From the NCBI GenBank assembly GCA_030765045.1, contig CM060962.1, positions 160,443,972 to 160,507,971 on the forward strand: 64,000 nucleotides of DNA. Reading direction: 5' to 3'. Positions 11,501 to 26,360 of this stretch are shown here, piece by piece. The position numbers and the translations under genes are program-made. The notes under the pieces were generated by a model. It was not told where the DNA came from, made no database searches, and saw only the letters and a list, made by a program, of their open reading frames with translations. Positions within the stretch are counted from its first letter, which is position 1, and the number at the start of each line of letters is the position of its first letter. The stretch comes from Tenodera sinensis (Eukaryota > Arthropoda > Insecta > Mantodea > Mantidae).

Positions 11501-14500
11501 TTTATACACTTTCTACAAACCAGGCTTATAGAACATTGTTCACATTACTCCTCAAGCTACTATTTGTTTATTTTATACAGTTTCTACAAACCAGGCTTAT
11601 AGAACATTGTTCACATTACTCCTCAAGCTACTATTTGTTTATTTTATACACTTTCTACAAACCAGGCTTATAGAACATTGTTCACATTACTCCTCAAGCT
11701 ACTGTTTGTTTATTTTATACACTTTCTACAAACCAGGCTTATAGAACATTGTTCACAGTACTTCCTCAAGCTACTATTTGTTTATTTTATACACTTTCTA
11801 CAAACCAGGCTTATAGAACATTGTTCACATTACTCCTCAAGCTACTATTTGTTTATTTTATACACTTTCTACAAACCAGGCTTATAGAACATTGTTCACA
11901 TTACTCCTCAAGCTACTATTTGTTTATTTTATACACTTTCTACAAACCAGGCTTATAGAACATTGTTCACAGTACTTCCTCAAGCTACTATTTGTTTATT
12001 TTATACACTTTCTACAAACCAGGCTTATAGAACATTGTTCACATTACTCCTCAAGCTACTATTTGTTTATTTTATACACTTTCTACAAACCAGGCTTATA
12101 GAACATTGTTCACATTACTCCTCAAGCTACTATTTGTTTATTTTATACACTTTCTACAAACCAGGCTTATAGAACATTGTTCACATTACTCCTCAAGCTA
12201 CTATTTGTTTATTTTATACACTTTCTACAAACCAGGCTTATAGAACATTGTTCACATTACTCCTCAAGCTACTATTTGTTTATTTTATACACTTTCTACA
12301 AACCAGGCTTATAGAACATTGTTCACATTACTCCTCAAGCTACTATTTGTTTATTTTATACACTTTCTACAAACCAGGCTTATAGAACATTGTTCACATT
12401 ACTCCTCAAGCTACTATTTGTTTATTTTATACACTTTCTACAAACCAGGCTTATAGAACATTGTTCACATTACTCCTCAAGCTCCTATTTGTTTATTTTA
12501 TACACTTTCTACAAACCAGGCTTATAGAACATTGTTCACATTACTCCTCAAGCTACTATTTGTCTATTTTATACACTTTCTACAAACCAGGCTTATAGAA
12601 CATTGTTCACAGTACTTCCTCAAGCTACTATTTGTTTATTTTATACACTTTCTACAAACCAGGCTTATAGAACATTGTTCACATTACTCCTCAAGCTACT
12701 ATTTGTCTATTTTATACACTTTCTACAAACCAGGCTTATAGAACATTGTTCACATTACTCCTCAAGCTACTATTTGTTTATTTTATACAGTTTCTACAAA
12801 CCAGGCTTATAGAACATTGTTCACATTACTCCTCAAGCTACTATTTGTTTATTTTATACACTTTCTACAAACCAGGCTTATAGAACATTGTTCACATTAC
12901 TCCTCAAGCTACTGTTTGTTTATTTTATACACTTTCTACAAACCAGGCTTATAGAACATTGTTCACAGTACTTCCTCAAGCTACTATTTGTTTATTTTAT
13001 ACACTTTCTACAAACCAGGCTTATAGAACATTGTTCACATTACTCCTCAAGCTACTATTTGTTTATTTTATACACTTTCTACAAACCAGGCTTATAGAAC
13101 ATTGTTCACATTACTCCTCAAGCTACTATTTGTTTATTTTATACACTTTCTACAAACCAGGCTTATAGAACATTGTTCACAGTACTTCCTCAAGCTACTA
13201 TTTGTTTATTTTATACACTTTCTACAAACCAGGCTTATAGAACATTGTTCACATTACTCCTCAAGCTACTATTTGTTTATTTTATACACTTTCTACAAAC
13301 CAGGCTTATAGAACATTGTTCACATTACTCCTCAAGCTACTATTTGTTTATTTTATACACTTTCTACAAACCAGGCTTATAGAACATTGTTCACATTACT
13401 CCTCAAGCTACTATTTGTTTATTTTATACAGTTTCTACAAACCAGGCTTATAGAACATTGTTCACATTACTCCTCAAGCTACTATTTGTTTATTTTATAC
13501 ACTTTCTACAAACCAGGCTTATAGAACATTGTTCACATTACTCCTCAAGCTACTATTTGTTTATTTTATACACTTTCTACAAACCAGGCTTATAGAACAT
13601 TGTTCACATTACTCCTCAAGCTACTATTTGTTTATTTTATACACTTTCTACAAACCAGGCTTATAGAACATTGTTCACATTACTCCTCAAGCTACTATTT
13701 GTTTATTTTATACACTTTCTACAAACCAGGCTTATAGAACATTGTTCACATTACTCCTCAAGCTACTATTTGTTTATTTTATACACTTTCTACAAACCAG
13801 GCTTATAGAACATTGTTCACATTACTCCTCAAGCTCCTATTTGTTTATTTTATACACTTTCTACAAACCAGGCTTATAGAACATTGTTCACATTACTCCT
13901 CAAGCTACTATTTGTCTATTTTATACACTTTCTACAAACCAGGCTTATAGAACATTGTTCACAGTACTTCCTCAAGCTACTATTTGTTTATTTTATACAC
14001 TTTCTACAAACCAGGCTTATAGAACATTGTTCACATTACTCCTCAAGCTACTATTTGTTTATTTTATACACTTTCTACAAACCAGGCTTATAGAACATTG
14101 TTCACATTACTCCTCAAGCTACTATTTGTTTATTTTATACACTTTCTACAAACCAGGCTTATAGAACATTGTTCACATTACTTCCTCAAGCTACTATTTG
14201 TTTATTTTATACACTTTCTACAAACCAGGCTTATAGAACATTGTTCACATTACTCCTCAAGCTACTATTTGTTTATTTTATACACTTTCTACAAACCAGG
14301 CTTATAGAACATTGTTCACATTACTCCTCAAGCTACTATTTGTTTATTTTATACACTTTCTACAAACCAGGCTTATAGAACATGATTCACATTACTTCCT
14401 CAAGCTACTATTTGTTTATTTTATACAGTTTCTACAAACCAGGCTTATAGAACATTGTTCACATTACTCCTCAAGCTACTATTTGTTTATTTTATACACT

Positions 14501-15522
14501 TTCTACAAACCAGGCTTATAGAACATTGTTCACATTACTTCCTCAAGCTACTATTTGTTTATTTTATACACTTTCTACAAACCAGGCTTATAGAACATTG
14601 TTCACATTACTCCTCAAGCTACTATTTGTTTATTTTATACACTTTCTACAAACCAGGCTTATAGAACATTGTTCACATTACTCCTCAAGCTACTATTTGT
14701 TTATTTTATACACTTTCTACAAACCAGGCTTATAGAACATTGTTCACAGTACTTCCTCAAGCTACTATTTGTTTATTTTATACACTTTCTACAAACCAGG
14801 CTTATAGAACATTGTTCACATTACTTCCTCAAGCTACTATTTGTTTATTTTATACACTTTCTACAAACCAGGCTTATAGAACATTGTTCACATTACTCCT
14901 CAAGCTACTATTTGTTTATTTTATACACTTTCTACAAACCAGGCTTATAGAACATTGTTCACATTACTCCTCAAGCTACTATTTGTTTATTTTATACAGT
15001 TTCTACAAACCAGGCTTATAGAACATTGTTCACATTACTCCTCAAGCTACTATTTGTTTATTTTATACACTTTCTACAAACCAGGCTTATAGAACATTGT
15101 TCACATTACTCCTCAAGCTACTATTTGTTTATTTTATACACTTTCTACAAACCAGGCTTATAGAACATTGTTCACATTACTCCTCAAGCTACTGTTTGTT
15201 TATTTTATACACTTTCTACAAACCAGGCTTATAGAACATTGTTCACATTACTCCTCAAGCTACTGTTTGTTTATTTTATTCACTTTCTACAAACCAGGCT
15301 TATAGAACATTGTTCACATTACTCCTCAAGCTACTATTTGTTTATTTTATACACTTTCTACAAACCAGGCTTATAGAACATTGTTCACATTACTCCTCAA
15401 GCTACTATTTGTTTATTTTATACACTTTCTACAAACCAGGCTTATAGAACATTGTTCACATTACTCCTCAAGCTACTATTTGTTTATTTTATACACTTTC
15501 TACAAACCAGGCTTATAGAACA

Positions 15523-15810
15523 TTGTTCACATTACTCCTCAAGCTACTATTTGTTTATTTTATACACTTTCTACAAACCAGGCTTATAGAACATTGTTCA
15601 CAGTACTTCCTCAAGCTACTATTTGTTTATTTTATACACCTTCTACAAACCAGGCTTATAGAACATTGTTCACATTACTCCTCAAGCTACTATTTGTTTA
15701 TTTTATTCACTTTCTACAAACCAGGCTTATAGAACATTGTTCACATTACTTCCTCAAGCTACTATTTGTTTATTTTATACACTTTCTACAAACCAGGCTT
15801 ATAGAACATT
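15523..15810 (+). repeat. Satellite higher-order block, copy 1
   Basis: A marked run of units: a 72-bp unit with CACAGTACTTCC and the rare ACACCTTC variant, then a unit with the rare TATTCACTTTC variant. The same order recurs 5,491 bp downstream (21014) and again 5,065 bp after that (26079). Confidence 0.8.
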
Positions 15811-18800
15811 GTTCACATTACTTCCTCAAGCTACTATTTGTTTATTTTATACACTTTCTACAAACCAGGCTTATAGAACATTGTTCACATTACTCCTCAA
15901 GCTACTATTTGTTTATTTTATACACTTTCTACAAACCAGGCTTATAGAACATTGTTCACATTACTCCTCAAGCTACTATTTGTTTATTTTATACACTTTC
16001 TACAAACCAGGCTTATAGAACATTGTTCACATTACTCCTCAAGCTACTATTTGTTTATTTTATACACTTTCTACAAACCAGGCTTATAGAACATTGTTCA
16101 CATTACTCCTCAAGCTACTATTTGTTTATTTTATACACTTTCTACAAACCAGGCTTATAGAACATTGTTCACATTACTTCCTCAAGCTACTATTTGTTTA
16201 TTTTATACACTTTCTACAAACCAGGCTTATAGAACATTGTTCACATTACTCCTCAAGCTACTATTTGTTTATTTTATACACTTTCTACAAACCAGGCTTA
16301 TAGAACATTGTTCACATTACTTCCTCAAGCTACTATTTGTTTATTTTATACACTTTCTACAAACCAGGCTTATAGAACATTGTTCACAGTACTCCTCAAG
16401 CTACTATTTGTTTATTTTATACACTTTCTACAAACCAGGCTTATAGAACATTGTTCACATTACTTCCTCAAGCTACTATTTGTTTATTTTATACACTTTC
16501 TACAAACCAGGCTTATAGAACATTGTTCACAGTACTCCTCAAGCTACTATTTGTTTATTTTATACACTTTCTACAAACCAGGCTTATAGAACATTGTTCA
16601 CAGTACTCCTCAAGCTACTATTTGTTTATTTTATACACTTTCTACAAACCAGGCTTATAGAACATTGTTCACATTACTCCTCAAGCTACTATTTGTTTAT
16701 TTTATACACTTTCTACAAACCAGGCTTATAGAACATTGTTCACATTACTCCTCAAGCTACTATTTGTTTATTTTATACACTTTCTACAAACCAGGCTTAT
16801 AGAACATTGTTCACATTACTCCTCAAGCTACTATTTGTTTATTTTATACACTTTCTACAAACCAGGCTTATAGAACATTGTTCACATTACTCCTCAAGCT
16901 ACTATTTGTTTATTTTATACACTTTCTACAAACCAGGCTTATAGAACATTGTTCACATTACTCCTCAAGCTACTATTTGTTTATTTTATACACTTTCTAC
17001 AAACCAGGCTTATAGAACATTGTTCACATTACTTCCTCAAGCTACTATTTGTTTATTTTATACACTTTCTACAAACCAGGCTTATAGAACATTGTTCACA
17101 TTACTCCTCAAGCTACTATTTGTTTATTTTATACACTTTCTACAAACCAGGCTTATAGAACATTGTTCACATTACTCCTCAAGCTACTATTTGTTTATTT
17201 TATACACTTTCTACAAACCAGGCTTATAGAACATTGTTCACATTACTTCCTCAAGCTACTATTTGTTTATTTTATACAGTTTCTACAAACCAGGCTTATA
17301 GAACATTGTTCACATTACTCCTCAAGCTACTATTTGTTTATTTTATACAGTTTCTACAAACCAGGCTTATAGAACATTGTTCACATTACTCCTCAAGCTA
17401 CTATTTGTTTATTTTATACACTTTCTACAAACCAGGCTTATAGAACATTGTTCACATTACTTCCTCAAGCTACTATTTGTTTATTTTATACACTTTCTAC
17501 AAACCAGGCTTATAGAACATTGTTCACATTACTCCTCAAGCTACTATTTGTTTATTTTATACACTTTCTACAAACCAGGCTTATAGAACATTGTTCACAG
17601 TACTTCCTCAAGCTACTATTTGTTTATTTTATACACTTTCTACAAACCAGGCTTATAGAACATTGTTCACATTACTCCTCAAGCTACTATTTGTTTATTT
17701 TATACACTTTCTACAAACCAGGCTTATAGAACATTGTTCACATTACTCCTCAAGCTACTATTTGTTTATTTTATACACTTTCTACAAACCAGGCTTATAG
17801 AACATTGTTCACATTACTCCTCAAGCTACTATTTGTTTATTTTATACACTTTCTACAAACCAGGCTTATAGAACATTGTTCACATTACTCCTCAAGCTAC
17901 TATTTGTTTATTTTATACACTTTCTACAAACCAGGCTTATAGAACATTGTTCACATTACTTCCTCAAGCTACTATTTGTTTATTTTATACACTTTCTACA
18001 AACCAGGCTTATAGAACATTGTTCACATTACTCCTCAAGCTACTATTTGTTTATTTTATACACTTTCTACAAACCAGGCTTATAGAACATTGTTCACATT
18101 ACTCCTCAAGCTACTATTTGTTTATTTTATACAGTTTCTACAAACCAGGCTTATAGAACATTGTTCACATTACTTCCTCAAGCTACTATTTGTTTATTTT
18201 ATACACTTTCTACAAACCAGGCTTATAGAACATTGTTCACATTACTTCCTCAAGCTACTATTTGTTTATTTTATACACTTTCTACAAACCAGGCTTATAG
18301 AACATTGTTCACATTACTCCTCAAGCTACTATTTGTTTATTTTATACACTTTCTACAAACCAGGCTTATAGAACATTGTTCACATTACTCCTCAAGCTAC
18401 TATTTGTTTATTTTATACACTTTCTACAAACCAGGCTTATAGAACATTGTTCACATTACTTCCTCAAGCTACTATTTGTTTATTTTATACACTTTCTACA
18501 AACCAGGCTTATAGAACATTGTTCACAGTACTTCCTCAAGCTACTATTTGTTTATTTTATACACTTTCTACAAACCAGGCTTATAGAACATTGTTCACAT
18601 TACTCCTCAAGCTACTATTTGTTTATTTTATACACTTTCTACAAACCAGGCTTATAGAACATTGTTCACATTACTTCCTCAAGCTACTATTTGTTTATTT
18701 TATACACTTTCTACAAACCAGGCTTATAGAACATTGTTCACATTACTTCCTCAAGCTACTATTTGTTTATTTTATACACTTTCTACAAACCAGGCTTATA

Positions 18801-20770
18801 GAACATTGTTCACATTACTCCTCAAGCTACTATTTGTTTATTTTATACAGTTTCTACAAACCAGGCTTATAGAACATTGTTCACATTACTCCTCAAGCTA
18901 CTATTTGTTTATTTTATACACTTTCTACAAACCAGGCTTATAGAACATGATTCACATTACTTCCTCAAGCTACTATTTGTTTATTTTATACACTTTCTAC
19001 AAACCAGGCTTATAGAACATTGTTCACATTACTCCTCAAGCTACTATTTGTTTATTTTATACACTTTCTACAAACCAGGCTTATAGAACATGATTCACAT
19101 TACTTCCTCAAGCTACTATTTGTTTATTTTATACACTTTCTACAAACCAGGCTTATAGAACATTGTTCACATTACTCCTCAAGCTACTATTTGTTTATTT
19201 TATACACTTTCTACAAACCAGGCTTATAGAACATTGTTCACATTACTCCTCAAGCTACTATTTGTTTATTTTATACACTTTCTACAAACCAGGCTTATAG
19301 AACATTGTTCACATTACTTCCTCAAGCTACTATTTGTTTATTTTATACACTTTCTACAAACCAGGCTTATAGAACATTGTTCACATTACTCCTCAAGCTA
19401 CTATTTGTTTATTTTATACACTTTCTACAAACCAGGCTTATAGAACATTGTTCACATTACTCCTCAAGCTACTATTTGTTTATTTTATACACTTTCTACA
19501 AACCAGGCTTATAGAACATTGTTCACATTACTCCTCAAGCTACTATTTGTTTATTTTATACACTTTCTACAAACCAGGCTTATAGAACATTGTTCACATT
19601 ACTCCTCAAGCTACTATTTGTTTATTTTATACACTTTCTACAAACCAGGCTTATAGAACATTGTTCACATTACTTCCTCAAGCTACTATTTGTTTATTTT
19701 ATACAGTTTCTACAAACCAGGCTTATAGAACATTGTTCACAGTACTTCCTCAAGCTACTATTTGTTTATTTTATACACTTTCTACAAACCAGGCTTATAG
19801 AACATTGTTCACATTACTCCTCAAGCTACTATTTGTTTATTTTATACACTTTCTACAAACCAGGCTTATAGAACATTGTTCACATTACTCCTCAAGCTAC
19901 TATTTGTTTATTTTATACACTTTCTACAAACCAGGCTTATAGAACATTGTTCACATTACTCCTCAAGCTACTATTTGTTTATTTTATACACTTTCTACAA
20001 ACCAGGCTTATAGAACATTGTTCACAGTACTTCCTCAAGCTACTATTTGTTTATTTTATACACTTTCTACAAACCAGGCTTATAGAACATTGTTCACATT
20101 ACTCCTCAAGCTACTATTTGTTTATTTTATACACTTTCTACAAACCAGGCTTATAGAACATTGTTCACATTACTCCTCAAGCTACTATTTGTTTATTTTA
20201 TACAGTTTCTACAAACCAGGCTTATAGAACATTGTTCACATTACTCCTCAAGCTACTATTTGTTTATTTTATACACTTTCTACAAACCAGGCTTATAGAA
20301 CATTGTTCACATTACTCCTCAAGCTACTATTTGTTTATTTTATACACTTTCTACAAACCAGGCTTATAGAACATTGTTCACATTACTCCTCAAGCTACTA
20401 TTTGTTTATTTTATACACTTTCTACAAACCAGGCTTATAGAACATTGTTCACATTACTCCTCAAGCTACTATTTGTTTATTTTATACACTTTCTACAAAC
20501 CAGGCTTATAGAACATTGTTCACATTACTCCTCAAGCTACTATTTGTTTATTTTATACACTTTCTACAAACCAGGCTTATAGAACATTGTTCACATTACT
20601 CCTCAAGCTACTATTTGTTTATTTTATACACTTTCTACAAACCAGGCTTATAGAACATTGTTCACAGTACTTCCTCAAGCTACTATTTGTTTATTTTATA
20701 CACTTTCTACAAACCAGGCTTATAGAACATTGTTCACATTACTCCTCAAGCTACTATTTGTTTATTTTAT

Positions 20771-21512
20771 ACACTTTCTACCAACCAGGCTTATAGAACA
20801 TTGTTCACATTACTCCTCAAGCTACTATTTGTTTATTTTATACACTTTCTACAAACCAGGCTTATAGAACATTGTTCACATTACTCCTCAAGCTACTATT
20901 TGTTTATTTTATACACTTTCTACAAACCAGGCTTATAGAACATTGTTCACATTACTCCTCAAGCTACTATTTGTTTATTTTATACACTTTCTACAAACCA
21001 GGCTTATAGAACATTGTTCACATTACTCCTCAAGCTACTATTTGTTTATTTTATACACTTTCTACAAACCAGGCTTATAGAACATTGTTCACAGTACTTC
21101 CTCAAGCTACTATTTGTTTATTTTATACACCTTCTACAAACCAGGCTTATAGAACATTGTTCACATTACTCCTCAAGCTACTATTTGTTTATTTTATTCA
21201 CTTTCTACAAACCAGGCTTATAGAACATTGTTCACATTACTTCCTCAAGCTACTATTTGTTTATTTTATACACTTTCTACAAACCAGGCTTATAGAACAT
21301 TGTTCACAGTACTTCCTCAAGCTACTATTTGTTTATTTTATACACCTTCTACAAACCAGGCTTATAGAACATTGTTCACATTACTCCTCAAGCTACTATT
21401 TGTTTATTTTATTCACTTTCTACAAACCAGGCTTATAGAACATTGTTCACATTACTTCCTCAAGCTACTATTTGTTTATTTTATACACTTTCTACAAACC
21501 AGGCTTATAGAA
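20771..21512 (+). repeat. Satellite higher-order block, copy 2, with a local 215-bp duplication
   Basis: It contains the rare TACCAACC variant (20779), then the ACACCTTC (21126) and TATTCAC (21196) units. The ACACCTTC/TATTCAC pair repeats after 215 bp (21341 and 21411), a three-unit tandem duplication absent from the other two blocks. Confidence 0.8.
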
Positions 21513-24500
21513 CATTGTTCACATTACTTCCTCAAGCTACTATTTGTTTATTTTATACACTTTCTACAAACCAGGCTTATAGAACATTGTTCACATTACT
21601 CCTCAAGCTACTATTTGTTTATTTTATACACTTTCTACAAACCAGGCTTATAGAACATTGTTCACATTACTCCTCAAGCTACTATTTGTTTATTTTATAC
21701 ACTTTCTACAAACCAGGCTTATAGAACATTGTTCACATTACTCCTCAAGCTACTATTTGTTTATTTTATACACTTTCTACAAACCAGGCTTATAGAACAT
21801 TGTTCACATTACTCCTCAAGCTACTATTTGTTTATTTTATACACTTTCTACAAACCAGGCTTATAGAACATTGTTCACATTACTCGTCAAGCTACTATTT
21901 GTTTATTTTATACACTTTCTACAAACCAGGCTTATAGAACATTGTTCACATTACTCCTCAAGCTACTATTTGTTTATTTTATACACTTTCTACAAACCAG
22001 GCTTATAGAACATTGTTCACAGTACTTCCTCAAGCTACTATTTGTTTATTTTATACACTTTCTACAAACCAGGCTTATAGAACATGATTCACATTACTCC
22101 TCAAGCTACTATTTGTTTATTTTATACACTTTCTACAAACCAGGCTTATAGAACATTGTTCACATTACTCCTCAAGCTACTATTTGTTTATTTTATACAC
22201 TTTCTACAAACCAGGCTTATAGAACATTGTTCACATTACTCCTCAAGCTACTATTTGTTTATTTTATACACTTTCTACAAACCAGGCTTATAGAACATTG
22301 TTCACATTACTCCTCAAGCTACTATTTGTTTATTTTATACACTTTCTACAAACCAGGCTTATAGAACATTGTTCACAGTACTTCCTCAAGCTACTATTTG
22401 TTTATTTTATACACTTTCTACAAACCAGGCTTATAGAACATTGTTCACATTACTCCTCAAGCTACTATTTGTTTATTTTATACACTTTCTACAAACCAGG
22501 CTTATAGAACATTGTTCACATTACTTCCTCAAGCTACTATTTGTTTATTTTATACACTTTCTACAAACCAGGCTTATAGAACATTGTTCACATTACTTCC
22601 TCAAGCTACTATTTGTTTATTTTATACACTTTCTACAAACCAGGCTTATAGAACATTGTTCACATTACTCCTCAAGCTACTATTTGTTTATTTTATACAG
22701 TTTCTACAAACCAGGCTTATAGAACATTGTTCACATTACTCCTCAAGCTACTATTTGTTTATTTTATACACTTTCTACAAACCAGGCTTATAGAACATTG
22801 TTCACATTACTTCCTCAAGCTACTATTTGTTTATTTTATACACTTTCTACAAACCAGGCTTATAGAACATTGTTCACATTACTCCTCAAGCTACTATTTG
22901 TTTATTTTATACACTTTCTACAAACCAGGCTTATAGAACATTGTTCACATTACTCCTCAAGCTACTATTTGTTTATTTTATACACTTTCTACAAACCAGG
23001 CTTATAGAACATTGTTCACATTACTCCTCAAGCTACTATTTGTTTATTTTATACACTTTCTACAAACCAGGCTTATAGAACATTGTTCACATTACTCCTC
23101 AAGCTACTATTTGTTTATTTTATACACTTTCTACAAACCAGGCTTATAGAACATTGTTCACATTACTTCCTCAAGCTACTATTTGTTTATTTTATACAGT
23201 TTCTACAAACCAGGCTTATAGAACATTGTTCACAGTACTTCCTCAAGCTACTATTTGTTTATTTTATACACTTTCTACAAACCAGGCTTATAGAACATTG
23301 TTCACATTACTCCTCAAGCTACTATTTGTTTATTTTATACACTTTCTACAAACCAGGCTTATAGAACATTGTTCACATTACTCCTCAAGCTACTATTTGT
23401 TTATTTTATACACTTTCTACAAACCAGGCTTATAGAACATTGTTCACATTACTCCTCAAGCTACTATTTGTTTATTTTATACACTTTCTACAAACCAGGC
23501 TTATAGAACATTGTTCACAGTACTTCCTCAAGCTACTATTTGTTTATTTTATACACTTTCTACAAACCAGGCTTATAGAACATTGTTCACATTACTCCTC
23601 AAGCTACTATTTGTTTATTTTATACACTTTCTACAAACCAGGCTTATAGAACATTGTTCACATTACTCCTCAAGCTACTATTTGTTTATTTTATACACTT
23701 TCTACAAACCAGGCTTATAGAACATTGTTCACATTACTCCTCAAGCTACTATTTGTTTATTTTATACAGTTTCTACAAACCAGGCTTATAGAACATGATT
23801 CACAGTACTTCCTCAAGCTACTATTTGTTTATTTTATACACTTTCTACAAACCAGGCTTATAGAACATTGTTCACATTACTTCCTCAAGCTACTATTTGT
23901 TTATTTTATACAGTTTCTACAAACCAGGCTTATAGAACATTGTTCACATTACTTCCTCAAGCTACTATTTGTTTATTTTATACAGTTTCTACAAACCAGG
24001 CTTATAGAACATTGTTCACAGTACTTCCTCAAGCTACTATTTGTTTATTTTATACACTTTCTACAAACCAGGCTTATAGAACATTGTTCACATTACTCCT
24101 CAAGCTACTATTTGTTTATTTTATACAGTTTCTACAAACCAGGCTTATAGAACATTGTTCACATTACTCCTCAAGCTACTATTTGTTTATTTTATACACT
24201 TTCTACAAACCAGGCTTATAGAACATGATTCACATTACTTCCTCAAGCTACTATTTGTTTATTTTATACACTTTCTACAAACCAGGCTTATAGAACATTG
24301 TTCACATTACTCCTCAAGCTACTATTTGTTTATTTTATACACTTTCTACAAACCAGGCTTATAGAACATGATTCACATTACTTCCTCAAGCTACTATTTG
24401 TTTATTTTATACACTTTCTACAAACCAGGCTTATAGAACATTGTTCACATTACTCCTCAAGCTACTATTTGTTTATTTTATACACTTTCTACAAACCAGG

Positions 24501-25835
24501 CTTATAGAACATTGTTCACATTACTTCCTCAAGCTACTATTTGTTTATTTTATACACTTTCTACAAACCAGGCTTATAGAACATTGTTCACATTACTTCT
24601 CAAGCTACTATTTGTTTATTTTATACACTTTCTACAAACCAGGCTTATAGAACATTGTTCACATTACTCCTCAAGCTACTATTTGTTTATTTTATACACT
24701 TTCTACAAACCAGGCTTATAGAACATTGTTCACATTACTCCTCAAGCTACTATTTGTTTATTTTATACACTTTCTACAAACCAGGCTTATAGAACATTGT
24801 TCACATTACTCCTCAAGCTACTATTTGTTTATTTTATACACCTTCTACAAACCAGGCTTATAGAACATTGTTCACATTACTCCTCAAGCTACTATTTGTT
24901 TATTTTATACACTTTCTACAAACCAGGCTTATAGAACATTGTTCACATTACTCCTCAAGCTACTATTTGTTTATTTTATACACTTTCTACAAACCAGGCT
25001 TATAGAACATTGTTCACATTACTCCTCAAGCTACTATTTGTTTATTTTATACACTTTCTACAAACCAGGCTTATAGAACATTGTTCACATTACTCCTCAA
25101 GCTACTATTTGTTTATTTTATACACTTTCTACAAACCAGGCTTATAGAACATTGTTCACAGTACTTCCTCAAGCTACTATTTGTTTATTTTATACAGTTT
25201 CTACAAACCAGGCTTATAGAACATTGTTCACAGTACTTCCTCAAGCTACTATTTGTTTATTTTATACACTTTCTACAAACCAGGCTTATAGAACATTGTT
25301 CACATTACTCCTCAAGCTACTATTTGTTTATTTTATACAGTTTCTACAAACCAGGCTTATAGAACATTGTTCACATTACTCCTCAAGCTACTATTTGTTT
25401 ATTTTATACACTTTCTACAAACCAGGCTTATAGAACATTGTTCACAGTACTTCCTCAAGCTACTATTTGTTTATTTTATACACTTTCTTCAAACCAGGCT
25501 TATAGAACATTGTTCACATTACTCCTCAAGCTACTATTTGTTTATTTTATACACTTTCTACAAACCAGGCTTATAGAACATTGTTCACAGTACTTCCTCA
25601 AGCTACTATTTGTTTATTTTATACACTTTCTACAAACCAGGCTTATAGAACATTGTTCACATTACTCCTCAAGCTACTATTTGTTTATTTTATACAGTTT
25701 CTACAAACCAGGCTTATAGAACATTGTTCACATTACTCCTCAAGCTACTATTTGTTTATTTTATACACTTTCTACAAACCAGGCTTATAGAACATTGTTC
25801 ACATTACTCCTCAAGCTACTATTTGTTTATTTTAT

Positions 25836-26360
25836 ACACTTTCTACCAACCAGGCTTATAGAACATTGTTCACATTACTCCTCAAGCTACTATTTGTTTA
25901 TTTTATACACTTTCTACAAACCAGGCTTATAGAACATTGTTCACATTACTCCTCAAGCTACTATTTGTTTATTTTATACACTTTCTACAAACCAGGCTTA
26001 TAGAACATTGTTCACATTACTCCTCAAGCTACTATTTGTTTATTTTATACACTTTCTACAAACCAGGCTTATAGAACATTGTTCACATTACTCCTCAAGC
26101 TACTATTTGTTTATTTTATACACTTTCTACAAACCAGGCTTATAGAACATTGTTCACAGTACTTCCTCAAGCTACTATTTGTTTATTTTATACACCTTCT
26201 ACAAACCAGGCTTATAGAACATTGTTCACATTACTCCTCAAGCTACTATTTGTTTATTTTATTCACTTTCTACAAACCAGGCTTATAGAACATTGTTCAC
26301 ATTACTTCCTCAAGCTACTATTTGTTTATTTTATACACTTTCTACAAACCAGGCTTATAG
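25836..26360 (+). repeat. Satellite higher-order block, copy 3
   Basis: TACCAACC at 25844, ACACCTTC at 26191 and TATTCAC at 26261 all lie exactly 5,065 bp from their partners in copy 2, showing one block-sized duplication without net length change across this stretch. Confidence 0.8.
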
